From: RPRC01 sp034933285
GTDB taxonomy: Bacteria; Desulfobacterota; Desulfuromonadia; Geobacterales; Geobacteraceae
DNA length: 64,000 nt
Assembly (NCBI GenBank): GCA_034933285.1
Contig: JAYFNT010000013.1
Location: 32,229 to 96,228 of the forward strand
Direction: 5' to 3'
Position numbers and translations under genes: made by a program. Below are positions 27,801 to 36,000 of this stretch, in pieces (position 1 is the stretch's first letter; each line of letters starts with the position of its first letter). The notes beneath the pieces were generated by a model. The model ran no database searches. It was not told the DNA's origin and was given only the letters and a program-made list of their open reading frames with translations.

Positions 27801-28284
27801 GGAATTCGACCGTCACCGCCAGGAATATTCCGATACTTCCGTCATACCGACGCCGATATTCTTCTATGGACTTGAGCCGGGCCAGGAAACCGCTGTGGAA
27901 ATCGATCCCGGCAAGACCCTGATAATCAAGTTGAACGCCATCGGCGCAGTGCATCCCGACGGAACCCGCCAGGTATATTTCGAATTGAACGGTCTTGCGC
28001 GATCGGTTTCGGTACGGGATCTGTCCGTAGCGACCGAGGAGAAGGAAAGGGTAAGGGCCGACAAGTACAATCCACGCCACGTCGGCGCCCCCATGCCGGG
28101 CAAGATTCTCAAGGTACATGTCAAGGTCGGCGACGAAGTCAAGGCGGGTGACATATTGGTTGTTACTGAGGCCATGAAGCTTGAGACCAACATCAAGGCA
28201 AAGGCGGACGGAAAGATCGCTGAAGTCAAGTTCGAGGATGGCGAAAAGGTCGAAAAAGAGGATCTTCTCATTGTCATGGCTTAG
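24841..28284 (+). CDS. pyc: Pyruvate carboxylase
   Basis: Biotin-dependent carboxylation of pyruvate to oxaloacetate, replenishing the TCA cycle and gluconeogenesis (cytoplasm). The 1147-residue protein is the single-chain form: biotin carboxylase domain (about 1-450; AANRGEIAIRIFRA, AAGGGGRGMR, FFERDCSIQRRHQK, EMNPRIQVEHTVTE), carboxyltransferase domain (about 535-810; DTTMRDAHQSLLATR, GGATFDVAMRFL, HTHDTSGNG), the allosteric/PT linker, and a C-terminal biotinyl domain with K1113 in EAMKLE. The ATG at 24841 has GGGAGC about 8 bases upstream. It stands alone and ends at a strong terminator. Its biotin need links it to the bio genes 1.3 kb downstream. Confidence 0.97.
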   Translation: MEKRKFKKVMAANRGEIAIRIFRACSELGIGTVAIYSQEDKLSLYRYKADEAYLIGKGKKPVDAYLGIDEIIDLAVKKGVDAIHPGYGFLSENPEFAEKCEAAGIVFIGPTAQMQRKVGDKIAARKVAIAASVPVIPGTAEPVTEECEALSFVEQAGYPVIIKAAAGGGGRGMRVARNQRELLEGLASARSEAKAAFGNDAVFLERFIEHPKHVEVQVLGDNHGNLVHFFERDCSIQRRHQKVVEFAPSSLNPEKREELCQAALRVANYVKYRNAGTVEFLLDQEGNHYFIEMNPRIQVEHTVTEMITGRNLVQAQILVAEGLRLSDPEIGIPGQEAISIWGNAIQCRITTEDPKNSFAPDFGVLKAYRSPGGFGVRLDAGNAFTGAHITPHYDSLLVKISTWGLNLKEAARVMDRSLQEFRIRGVNTNIAFLENVVTHPIFLAGKCDTSFIEKHPELMAMRERKDRATKILSFLADVIVNGSQGIAKPLRSIEMIEPRVPAVDITKPRLPGTTDILNEKGPEGLSQWVLDQKRILVTDTTMRDAHQSLLATRVRTFDLLRIAEPTSFLGEGLFSLEMWGGATFDVAMRFLKECPWQRLHKLKEAIPNILFQMLLRGSNAVGYTNYPDNVVVRFVEEAAASGIDLFRVFDSLNWTKGMTVAMDAVLKTGKICEASICYTGDISDPKRDKYPLDYYVSLAKELEKMGAHILAIKDMAGLLKPFAAYRLVKALKDEIGIPVHLHTHDTSGNGEASLLMACQAGVDIVDASLSSISGLTAQPNLNAVIAALRGSEWDPQLNEAGLQKLANFWETVRDYYVPFESGLKSGTAEVYHHEIPGGQYSNYKPQVAALGLLDRWDECKEMYHKVNLLFGDVIKVTPSSKVVGDMAIFLVKNNLDVEDVYTKGDDLTFPESVVGFFKGMIGQPYGGFPEDVQKLVLKGEEPITCRPGELLPSVDMEEVRKSLQEKVGHTIDDKALLSQILYPNVYPEFDRHRQEYSDTSVIPTPIFFYGLEPGQETAVEIDPGKTLIIKLNAIGAVHPDGTRQVYFELNGLARSVSVRDLSVATEEKERVRADKYNPRHVGAPMPGKILKVHVKVGDEVKAGDILVVTEAMKLETNIKAKADGKIAEVKFEDGEKVEKEDLLIVMA

Positions 28285-28343
28285 GAGATGGCGGCTCCAT
28301 CGCTGCAACTCAAACTTGGTGTTGAAAAATCATTTGTGTTAAG

Positions 28344-28380
28344 AAACGGCCGGTCATATTCAATGACCGGCCGTTTCGTT
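28344..28380 (+). terminator. Intrinsic terminator of pyc
   Basis: 14-bp perfect stem AAACGGCCGGTCAT with its complement, 5-nt loop, followed by TTTCGTTT. It lies 59 bp after the pyc stop. Confidence 0.9.
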
Positions 28381-28535
28381 TGTGCATAAATAGACGGTAT
28401 TTACAGTCGATTAGCTGTTGCAATATAAAGCAGCACTTGAATTGTTATGTTGTTTCTCCTTTGGAGTAATAAACCAATGCGTTGCATGATGGCGGGAAAT
28501 GAAATGCAATTGCAAGTTTCAAGAGGAGGACGCTC

Positions 28536-29549
28536 ATGGAAGAACGGACCCATTCATGGATCGCCATTCGCGCGCTGGCGCTGCTGGAGGACCTGGGGAT
28601 CGAAAAGCAGCTGGTTGCCCTGCTGAAACCACATGTGGGGAAGTCATCGGTAGGATGCTGGATCCCTGACCAGGTCGATGCGAAGAGGGGCGGGGCGGGA
28701 AGCTCCACCGAAAACCATGTCCTCAAGATGGAGCCTTACGGCAGGAAACCTTCGGAGAGGTTCGTCCTCAGGAAGAAAGACCTTCTGAAGCAGTCCGGAC
28801 CCTATCGCATGATTACCCGGTTCCTGACCGATGACGTATCGCTTGACGCCGACTGGTGGGGAATGCCTTTCAAGGGTGATGTCACCAAGGCGGGCCACCA
28901 CCTGCCGAACCGTATCATGGCGCTTTCCACCATGATGAAGGATCTGCTCCTGATGGGTGACCAGAGGATAGACTCCCTGATACCCGGTGATGTCCGCTTT
29001 GCCCAGTATATGAAACCCGAGTTGCGCACAAAAGAAGAGGCTGCCGCCATGTTTTTTTTCATGATCAGCCATTTTGTGGCTGATGCGGGCATGCCGTGCC
29101 ATTGCGACGGACGGAAGCTGTCAGCGTATTCTGAAGGACTGCACAAGGAACTGGAAGGGTTCTGGTCGCGGAAGGTCGGTCTGTCTTTCGAAAGGAAGAA
29201 ACTGCTCAAGGAAGGCATCGAGCCCGATGTTATTCTTCAGAGTGCGCGTGATATTGACGGAAGCTTCGAATTGACATGGAGCTCTTCCGCTTTGCCAGAT
29301 CTGCGCGAAGGGAATGACATATGGCTTGAATTCATTTACCTGTGCCGTGCTTCATTTGCCCTTGCAAGCATCGTTGCTCCCTATAAGCAATATCCTTATG
29401 GGAGTGACAGCAAAGCGCCTTTTGATGATTTGTTCGGTGCAGGAAAGGAAAAGCTGCTGGATGATATGAGCAGGACCGTGCTCCATGATGCGGTATTGAA
29501 TACAGCCATTGTCTGGAAACATATATGGGGGAAGGTTTCCAGAAATTAG
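28536..29549 (+). CDS. Phospholipase C / P1 nuclease-fold protein, no signal peptide
   Basis: Function unproven. The 337-residue protein shows the zinc-site pattern of the bacterial phospholipase C/P1 nuclease superfamily: an N-terminal H6 (HSW), WIPD near residue 44, then H179-xxx-D183-x5-H189 (ISHFVADAGMPCH) and H203-xxx-E207 (HKELE). That spacing matches the zinc ligands of B. cereus phospholipase C as I remember them. Unlike the classical secreted enzymes it has no signal peptide and starts directly at MEERTHSW, behind a strong AGAGGAGG, so it appears cytoplasmic. It is monocistronic between the pyc terminator and convergent bioD. It could be a phosphodiesterase or a non-enzymatic relative. 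Confidence 0.6.
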   Translation: MEERTHSWIAIRALALLEDLGIEKQLVALLKPHVGKSSVGCWIPDQVDAKRGGAGSSTENHVLKMEPYGRKPSERFVLRKKDLLKQSGPYRMITRFLTDDVSLDADWWGMPFKGDVTKAGHHLPNRIMALSTMMKDLLLMGDQRIDSLIPGDVRFAQYMKPELRTKEEAAAMFFFMISHFVADAGMPCHCDGRKLSAYSEGLHKELEGFWSRKVGLSFERKKLLKEGIEPDVILQSARDIDGSFELTWSSSALPDLREGNDIWLEFIYLCRASFALASIVAPYKQYPYGSDSKAPFDDLFGAGKEKLLDDMSRTVLHDAVLNTAIVWKHIWGKVSRN

Positions 29550-29602
29550 ATGGGTGGCAGTCATTGAAATTGTTTTAGTCCTGCAGAGTTCGCGTAACGA
29601 GA

Positions 29603-30334
29603 TCAGCCATGTTTCACCTCCAGGCCCAGCAATGATTCAATGTGCATATCCGCAAATGCCGGCGCAAGCATTTCCACCAGGTCCATTTCATCGGTTGATT
29701 CCAGGCGGGGAAGCGTTCCTAGCAGCGGCGCCGGGGAAAGTTCGGATATGAGACGGGGAACGTATTCTTCCGCACCGGCAGGGTTGTAAGTCAGGCCGTT
29801 TATGACAATGCCCAAGGTCCTGATATGGCGCGAAAGGGCGCATTCGCAGGTCATGAGCGTATGGTTGACGGTACCCAGATCGGGGCGGGCTACGATAAGC
29901 AGCGGGAGACTGAGCCGAGCCGGCAGGTCTGCAACCAGCAAACCCGGGCCCAGCGGAACAAGCAGGCCGCCGGCGCCTTCCACGATCACTAGGTCGTGAG
30001 AGAGGGAAAGCAGTTCGTAGGCTTCCCGAATCAGTTCGAATCCTATTACTTTTCCTTCGCGAAGCGCTGCTTCCGATGGCGCAATGGGTTCGCGAAGGAC
30101 ATGAGGCGAGGTAATCTGGCGCGGAGCCGTGCATCCGGATGCCCGGCGGAGCAGTTCCGCGTCTTCCGAGACCAGCGAGCCATCCTTTTCCACGGCGCCG
30201 CTGGTAACCGGCTTCAAAACTCCGACGGAAAAACCCTTCAGGAAAAAGTAGCGGGCGATTGCAGCGGCAACCACGGTTTTGCCGACCCCGGTGTCAGTAC
30301 CTGTTATGAATATGCCTTTGGTTTTTATTTCCAT
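29603..30334 (-). CDS. bioD: Dethiobiotin synthetase
   Basis: ATP-dependent closure of the ureido ring of 7,8-diaminopelargonate to give dethiobiotin, the penultimate biotin step. The 243-residue product has the P-loop GTDTGVGKT at 12-20, VLKPVTSGA, VEGAGGLLVPL and LGIVINGL, all typical. ATG 30334 was chosen over an upstream open frame because it gives the normal start and lies 19 bp after bioB, with GGAG just ahead. It is the second gene of a bioB-bioD operon; bioA and bioF are not in the window. Confidence 0.95.
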   Translation of the reverse strand: MEIKTKGIFITGTDTGVGKTVVAAAIARYFFLKGFSVGVLKPVTSGAVEKDGSLVSEDAELLRRASGCTAPRQITSPHVLREPIAPSEAALREGKVIGFELIREAYELLSLSHDLVIVEGAGGLLVPLGPGLLVADLPARLSLPLLIVARPDLGTVNHTLMTCECALSRHIRTLGIVINGLTYNPAGAEEYVPRLISELSPAPLLGTLPRLESTDEMDLVEMLAPAFADMHIESLLGLEVKHG

Positions 30335-30353
30335 TCTCCCTGCAGCTCCTTTA

Positions 30354-31340
30354 TCAGCAGGCGCATGGTTCGATGACCATTCCCAGATCGCCGAGCATCT
30401 GCCGGTCCTGTTCTTCATCCCTGCCGGTGGTGGTCAGATAGTTCCCGATCATCATGCCGCTGGCTCCGGCAAAGAATATCCAGGACTGCAGGTCCCGGAG
30501 GTTTTTCTCGCGTCCGCCGCAAACGGTGATCTTCTTGTCCGGCAGGATGAGGCGAAAGACGGCTATGATGGAAAGGCAGGTCATGGGCGTGAGAAAATCA
30601 GCGTCTGCCAGCCTGGTTCCAGGAATTGGATTGAGAAAATTGATCGGTATGGAGTCAACGTCAAGTTCCCGCAGGGTCAGTGCCAATTCGATCCTCTGCT
30701 CCATGGTTTCCCCCAAGCCGAAGATTCCGCCGCAGCAGACCCTGAGGCCGGCCTTTTTCGCGTTGCGGACGGTTTCCACATCTTCATCGTAGTCGTGGGT
30801 CGTGCAGATCGAAGGGAAGAATGAGCGTGAAGTCTCCAGGTTGTGGTGATAGGTTACCGCACCTGCTTCCTTCAGGCGGACAGCTGTTTCCATGTCAATC
30901 GTGCCTAGTGAGCATGAGGGTGGTACTTTCGTGCTGGAACGTATTGATCGCAGTGCATCACAGATCCGGTCCAGTTCCTGCCCTTTACCGATCGATGAGC
31001 CGCTTGCAACGATGCCGAAACACTCCGAGCCTGCTTTTTCCGCATTCACGGCTTTAGCGGCGATCTCCTGCGGATCCAGCAACGGGTAAACAGGAGCGTT
31101 TGTTTCATGGTGTACGGATTGAGCGCAAAAGGCGCAATTTTCCGGGCAGCGCCCCGATTTTGCATTGACTATGGAACAGAGATGAACTCTGTTTCCGGCG
31201 TGTTTTTCCCTTAGTTTGTTTGCCGCGGCAAACAGTTCGAAAAGTTCGGAGCCGCTTGCCGCTTCGAGAAGGGAAAGATCTTCAGCGGAAGGAGTTCCTC
31301 CATTTTCCAGGCGTTCGATAATATCCTGTAATATTGCCAT
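30354..31340 (-). CDS. bioB: Biotin synthase
   Basis: Radical SAM enzyme that inserts sulfur into dethiobiotin, the last biotin step. The 328-residue protein has the SAM-cluster motif C65-xxx-C69-xx-C72 (GRCPENCAFC), CFGIVASGSSIG, SLGTIDMETAVRLKEAGA, YHHNLETSRSFF and CCGGIFGLGE. ATG 31340 has GGAGA about 9 bases upstream; the longer frame to 31370 is unsupported. First gene of bioB-bioD. A BirA-like operator lies 45-75 bp upstream of the start, so the operon is probably repressed by biotinyl-AMP-bound BirA. Confidence 0.97.
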   Translation of the reverse strand: MAILQDIIERLENGGTPSAEDLSLLEAASGSELFELFAAANKLREKHAGNRVHLCSIVNAKSGRCPENCAFCAQSVHHETNAPVYPLLDPQEIAAKAVNAEKAGSECFGIVASGSSIGKGQELDRICDALRSIRSSTKVPPSCSLGTIDMETAVRLKEAGAVTYHHNLETSRSFFPSICTTHDYDEDVETVRNAKKAGLRVCCGGIFGLGETMEQRIELALTLRELDVDSIPINFLNPIPGTRLADADFLTPMTCLSIIAVFRLILPDKKITVCGGREKNLRDLQSWIFFAGASGMMIGNYLTTTGRDEEQDRQMLGDLGMVIEPCAC

Positions 31341-31383
31341 ATTGTCGGTCTCCGCATATTGGGGTATCATATGGCCGGCAGAA

Positions 31384-31421
31384 TGTCAACCTTTAGTGCG
31401 ATGATGGTTGACGATGTCAAC
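31384..31421 (-). promoter_or_regulatory. Probable BirA operator of bioBD
   Basis: Inverted repeat GTCAACC (31385-31391), 14 bp, GGTTGAC (31406-31412). The half-site form and the 14-bp spacing match the BirA box known from Gram-negative bio operons (TTGTAAACC-N14/15-GGTTTACAA), with substitutions in the outer half. A third half-site, GTCAAC at 31416-31421, forms a tighter palindrome with the second (GTTGAC-GAT-GTCAAC). It lies just upstream of bioB. The rest of the gap to mltG (31422-31564) shows nothing recognisable. Confidence 0.6.
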
Positions 31422-31564
31422 TCATGACTCACTGGTCGGAGCTTTCACTGGTTTCAAGCGCTTTCCCGGTTTTCGAGATCTTGCTACTTTCGCCGTATCA
31501 CGATCTCCTCGAAAGCCTCGCTCCGGCGCTTGTCAGCCATTACCAGGAGTTTCCGGATGGAATT

Positions 31565-32656
31565 CTATCTGGATGATGCTTTGCCGGAAGAGGATGCGGA
31601 GTGGGGAGTTTTCAGAAACAGTTCAACTGCGCGGTTATGCTCGGGGAGCGAAGTCGAGAAATAGTGGGTGCCGTCATTTTTTGCCACGAAATAGAGGAAT
31701 CTTGTTTTTGCCGGTGAAAGAACAGCTTCCACTGCGCCTTCTCCCGGGTTGCCGATCGGGCCGGGCGGAAGCCCGGGGACAAGGTAGGTGTTGTAGGGAG
31801 ATTTGCGCAGGATGTCCTGCCTGGAAATCTTGCCGGCAAAAGCGCGAAGGCCATATACTGCGGTCGGATCGCTCTGCAGGGGCATTTTGAGTTTCAACCG
31901 GTTGAGAAAAACCGAAGCGATGAGAGGACGCTCCTGCGGTACGATCGCTTCCTTTTCAATCAGAGAAGCGAGAGTAATGAGCTTGTGGAGGCTCAGCTTT
32001 TGCTTTTCAGCGCGTCCGAAATAGCTGTTACCATAGACCGCTCTGAACTTCTTGACCATAGTCCTTATCAGGTTGGCTTCATCCATGTTCGGGGGAATTT
32101 CGTAAGTGCTTGGAAACAGATATCCTTCCATGCTGCGTTCCTTGATTCCCAGTTCGGCAAGCAGAGCACTGTCAAAGCAACGGTCAAGAAAGAAGTCCTT
32201 TTTGAAAATGCCGCGCTTGTCGAGCAGTTCGGCGATCTGGTAGATCGAATAGCCTTCCGGGACAGAAAAGCGGTAGGCGTACACATCACCGGCAACCAGT
32301 TTCCTCAGAATCTCGCGAGGTGACATCCCGTCGGTAAAACGATATGTCCCGGCCTTGACCTTCAAATCCGAACCTTCAAGCCTTGCATGAAGAGAAAAAA
32401 AGAAACCATTTGATATAACGTGATTCTTTTTAAGCTCGGACGAAATCCTGTTCATGGTTATCCCCGGGGGGAATTCCAGGATTACCGCTTTCCTGCCGTT
32501 ACCCGGCTTTGAATCAAGAAACTGGAGATAGAAAAGAAACACGAAAACAGGGATGAGCAGTGAAGCTGAAGCCGCTGTCAGCCATGGTTTGGGATTGCGC
32601 TGCAAATGGGCGAGGATATGCTGGAAATGATCCTTGAATAGATGCTTGAGATTCAT
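31565..32656 (-). CDS. mltG: Endolytic murein transglycosylase MltG
   Basis: Inner-membrane lytic transglycosylase that cuts nascent peptidoglycan strands and sets glycan length. The 363-residue protein has a cytoplasmic N-terminus, one membrane segment (about 27-46), a LysM-like region, and the YceG domain with LEGYLFPSTYEI-type motif (MEGYLFPSTYEIPPN) and catalytic E234 in LASLIEKEA, followed by VFLNRLKLKMPLQSDPTAVYGL. The C-terminus is a short Ser/Lys-rich tail. It is transcribed alone on the minus strand, divergent from tRNA-Leu. Confidence 0.95.
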   Translation of the reverse strand: MNLKHLFKDHFQHILAHLQRNPKPWLTAASASLLIPVFVFLFYLQFLDSKPGNGRKAVILEFPPGITMNRISSELKKNHVISNGFFFSLHARLEGSDLKVKAGTYRFTDGMSPREILRKLVAGDVYAYRFSVPEGYSIYQIAELLDKRGIFKKDFFLDRCFDSALLAELGIKERSMEGYLFPSTYEIPPNMDEANLIRTMVKKFRAVYGNSYFGRAEKQKLSLHKLITLASLIEKEAIVPQERPLIASVFLNRLKLKMPLQSDPTAVYGLRAFAGKISRQDILRKSPYNTYLVPGLPPGPIGNPGEGAVEAVLSPAKTRFLYFVAKNDGTHYFSTSLPEHNRAVELFLKTPHSASSSGKASSR

Positions 32657-32723
32657 TGCAGGGTATTTTTATGGCATATCGTGTCATCTGTCAAGCCGCA
32701 ATACCCGGCAGAGACTTTACCAC

Positions 32724-32752
32724 TTGACGGGTGTATGCTCATTGGCTATAAT
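32724..32752 (+). promoter_or_regulatory. Sigma-70 promoter of tRNA-Leu
   Basis: TTGACG (32724-32729), exact 17-bp spacer, TATAAT (32747-32752). The mature tRNA starts 13 bp later. Confidence 0.88.
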
Positions 32753-32765
32753 CCGCCCACGTAAT

Positions 32766-32852
32766 GCCGAAGTGGCGAAATTGGTAGACGCAGCAGACTC
32801 AAAATCTGCCGTCCGCAAGGACATGCCGGTTCGATTCCGGCCTTCGGTACCA
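32766..32852 (+). tRNA. tRNA-Leu (anticodon CAA)
   Basis: 87-nt class II tRNA with encoded CCA. Acceptor GCCGAAG pairs with CTTCGGT (one terminal G-U). The anticodon arm is GCAGA-CTCAAAA-TCTGC, giving CAA, which reads UUG. The variable arm is CGTCCGCAAGGACA, and the T arm contains GGTTCGATTCC. Confidence 0.96.
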
Positions 32853-32883
32853 ACTAAAAGACAAATAAGTTTCAATATTATGC

Positions 32884-32913
32884 AAAAAAACCCGCTAAGT
32901 CAGCGGGTTTTTT
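32884..32913. terminator. Bidirectional terminator after tRNA-Leu and the efflux operon
   Basis: Stem CCCGCT / AGCGGG extended by A-run/T-run pairing, 5-nt loop. It ends the tRNA transcript and, read on the minus strand, also fits as the end of the RND operon (stop at 33026). Confidence 0.88.
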
Positions 32914-33025
32914 GTTCTCTGTTGCCTAATATTATTGTGCTATTGCCCTGGAAAAATCGTTGTTGTCGACCATGCCAAAGCTTTTCTTCCGGGCGGAGAA
33001 AAGAATGGTGATGAGGAGGCTTCGG

Positions 33026-36000
33026 CTAACGGGATAAGCCGCCGGAGATCCGATCGACGTCAGCCAACGCAAGCCTGTACCCCAAGTTGGCCTGGAGGTC
33101 GTCAAACTCGGCTTTCGAGACTGCAGCTACCGATTCGGCGTACCGGGCTGCCGTTATGGTTCCGGCTTTCAGCCGGTTGGCGCTCAGGCGCAGATTTTCC
33201 CTTTGCAGTTTCAGAGCTTCCGATGTTACGTCCATAAGCGTTCTGGTCTGCTCAAGCTTGCGGTAAGCTTTTGTGATTTCTACATTGAGACGCTGCTCAA
33301 TGCGCTTCGCGTTCTCCTCGGCCTGGGCCAGCTGTGATTTTTTCTGGCCGACAACACCGCGCCGGAACCCGCAATCGAAGATGTTCCATGTCATCTGTGC
33401 GCCGAAAATTCCCACGTTGTCAGCAACGAATGGGGAGCCATCCTGATAGATGTGGCGGGCGAAGAGGCTGATATCCGGGATATATTCGTCACGGGCTGCT
33501 CTTACGGCATGCCCGGCTTTTGCAACGGAATCCTTTGCCGCCTGCAGTTCCGGATTGCGGGACAAGGCGCCCAGAAGGTACTTCTGGAACGGTTGGGGAG
33601 CAGGTGGCGCATCTTCTATCTCCGCGAGCACCAATTCCGTATCCGGCGGAAGCCCCAAGAGATCGTCCAGCTCCGACATCAGATCCGATGCCTGGATCTC
33701 CGCGGTAAGAAGGGTTTGCCTGTTTTGCAGAAGCTGTACTTTACTCTGGGTCAGGACGACGTCAAGGACGTTTCCTGCCTTTACGGCGTCCTTGCTTTCG
33801 CGCATGCCTTCCTGTGCTGCCGCCAACGCAGACTGCGCCGCCGCTTTCTGTTTCTGCGCGATCAACAGCCCATAATAGAACTGATGTACGCTGAAAATAA
33901 TTTCATCCTCGGTTTTTCGTGCGTCTGATTCCGCTATTTCACTCTCTGCCTTCGCGACTTCGTGCCCTTCATTTATTTTGAAGAGTTGCGTCACAGGCTG
34001 CGTAAGCGTGGTACTGCTTATGAACAAGGCATTCGATCCCTGATTGATCTTCGTGTCCTGCGTTGGAAACGGCCCCAATCCGGGTACCGTTCCCAGGCTC
34101 CCCGCCGGAATGGTAACCAGTTGTCTGTCGGAGAGGCCCATGTATGACGACTCGTTCGATAGCTGAGGAAAAAATCTCGATCTGGCCGATGCAATCCGTT
34201 GCCGACTTTCCTCGATTTTATGCATGGAAATCTTCAGGGACCTGTTCTGGCGCCGGGCAAGATCGATTGCCGCCGGCAAAGTGAGGTTCATTTGCCCGGC
34301 CGATGCCTGCCCCGCCAAGGCAACTACGCCGATGGCGACCAGTGCGATTCTATGTGCGGCTGTCTTTGGCTTTCGTGACTTGACAATCACATAAAGGACC
34401 GGCACCACCAGCAGGGTGAAGAACATGGAACAGATCAGCCCGACCGCAATAACGCTGGCCAGGGGGCTCCAGAGGCTGGATCCCGAAAGGATCATCGGCG
34501 TCACTCCCACCGCGGCGGCCATCGAGGTAAGGAAAATCGGGCGCAGACGCCGTGTTCCCGCATCCGTCGCTGCCTGCTCCAGCGATTGCCCTTCGGCAAG
34601 CTTCTCCTTAATGTAGTCGACCAGGATAATGGCATTGCGGACCACTATGCCGGTAAGGCTGATCATGCCGAGGAAGGCGGTAAACCCGAACGGGTTGTGC
34701 GTGATCACCAGTCCAAGCGCTGCGCCGGGCACCGCCAACGGTATCGATGACATTACGACCAGCGGATCAGCAATGGTTCTGAACTGGACGAGCATTACCA
34801 GGAAAATCGCCAGAAGGCTGATTCCCAGGGCAACGATCATTTGCGGGAATGTATCGTCACGGTTCATTTTTTCTCCTCCATACTCGATCCGGTACCCGAG
34901 CGGAAGCCGGATAGCTTCTATCCCGGGCTGGGCTTCTTTGAGCAGGTCGGAACCATACCAACCCTGTTTCACAAAACCCCGGACGGTGATCGTACGCACG
35001 CCGTTTCGCCGCACAATGCGGCTGGTCTGCCACTCCGGGTCGAGCGTGGCGATGGAACGGAGCGGCACTCTGGCATTGGTGAGCTGGGAAGTCATGTAGG
35101 AGTCCTGTATGTCGGAGAAGGAGGCGCGGGAATCCTGGTCGAGGCGGAGCATTATGGTAACCGGCCGGTCACCTTCCCAGAATGTGCTGACCGGCCCCCC
35201 GTCGAATGCCCCTTTCAGCGTTCTCGAAACGGAAGAATCGGTAATCCCGAGCCGGTTGGCCAGTTCGTTGTTGATATTGACGTCCAGCATGCACGAATCG
35301 TTGAAAAAGTCCTGGTGAACATAGATGGAGAAGGGGACGGAAGACAGTATCGCCTGGACCTGGGAGCCGAGGCGCTTCAGTTCGCCGATGTCATCGCCGG
35401 AGATCCGCACCTCCACCGGCGCTTCCATCTTCTCACCCTGCTGCAGCTCCTTGACTATCACCAGTGCTTCAGGCGCCAGCTTCGCCAGTTCGGGTCTCAG
35501 TTCACCCACGAGCCGTGAGGTGACCTCGACCGATTTCGTGTTGACGATGAACTGGCCGTAAGCCGGGTCGGGCTGCTGGGGATTGACATTGTAATAAAAA
35601 CGCGGGGCGCTCTGTCCCACGAAAGTGGCGTAATGGACCACATCGCTTTTGCTTGCCAGCCGCTTCTCGATCCTGCGCATGACCGCATCGGTGCTCTCGA
35701 TGCGGCTCCCCTGGGCCATCCAGACGTCGATGACGAACTGGTTGCGTTCGGCAGAAGGAAAAAACTGCTCGCGTACCGTCGCGAAAAGCACGATACCTGA
35801 TACGAATGCGACAACACCGACCAGTACGGCGAGCCGCTTTCTGCTCATAAACCAGCGGATAAGAACCTGATAGCCGGCTTGGAGCCTGTCCAGGACATTG
35901 AATTTTTTTTTCGCCTCCTCCTGCCCCTGATTTTCGGGGTCGTGCAGCCCCTTCTTTATGAAAAACCGGCACAGTATCGGTGTCAGCATCACCGCCACGA

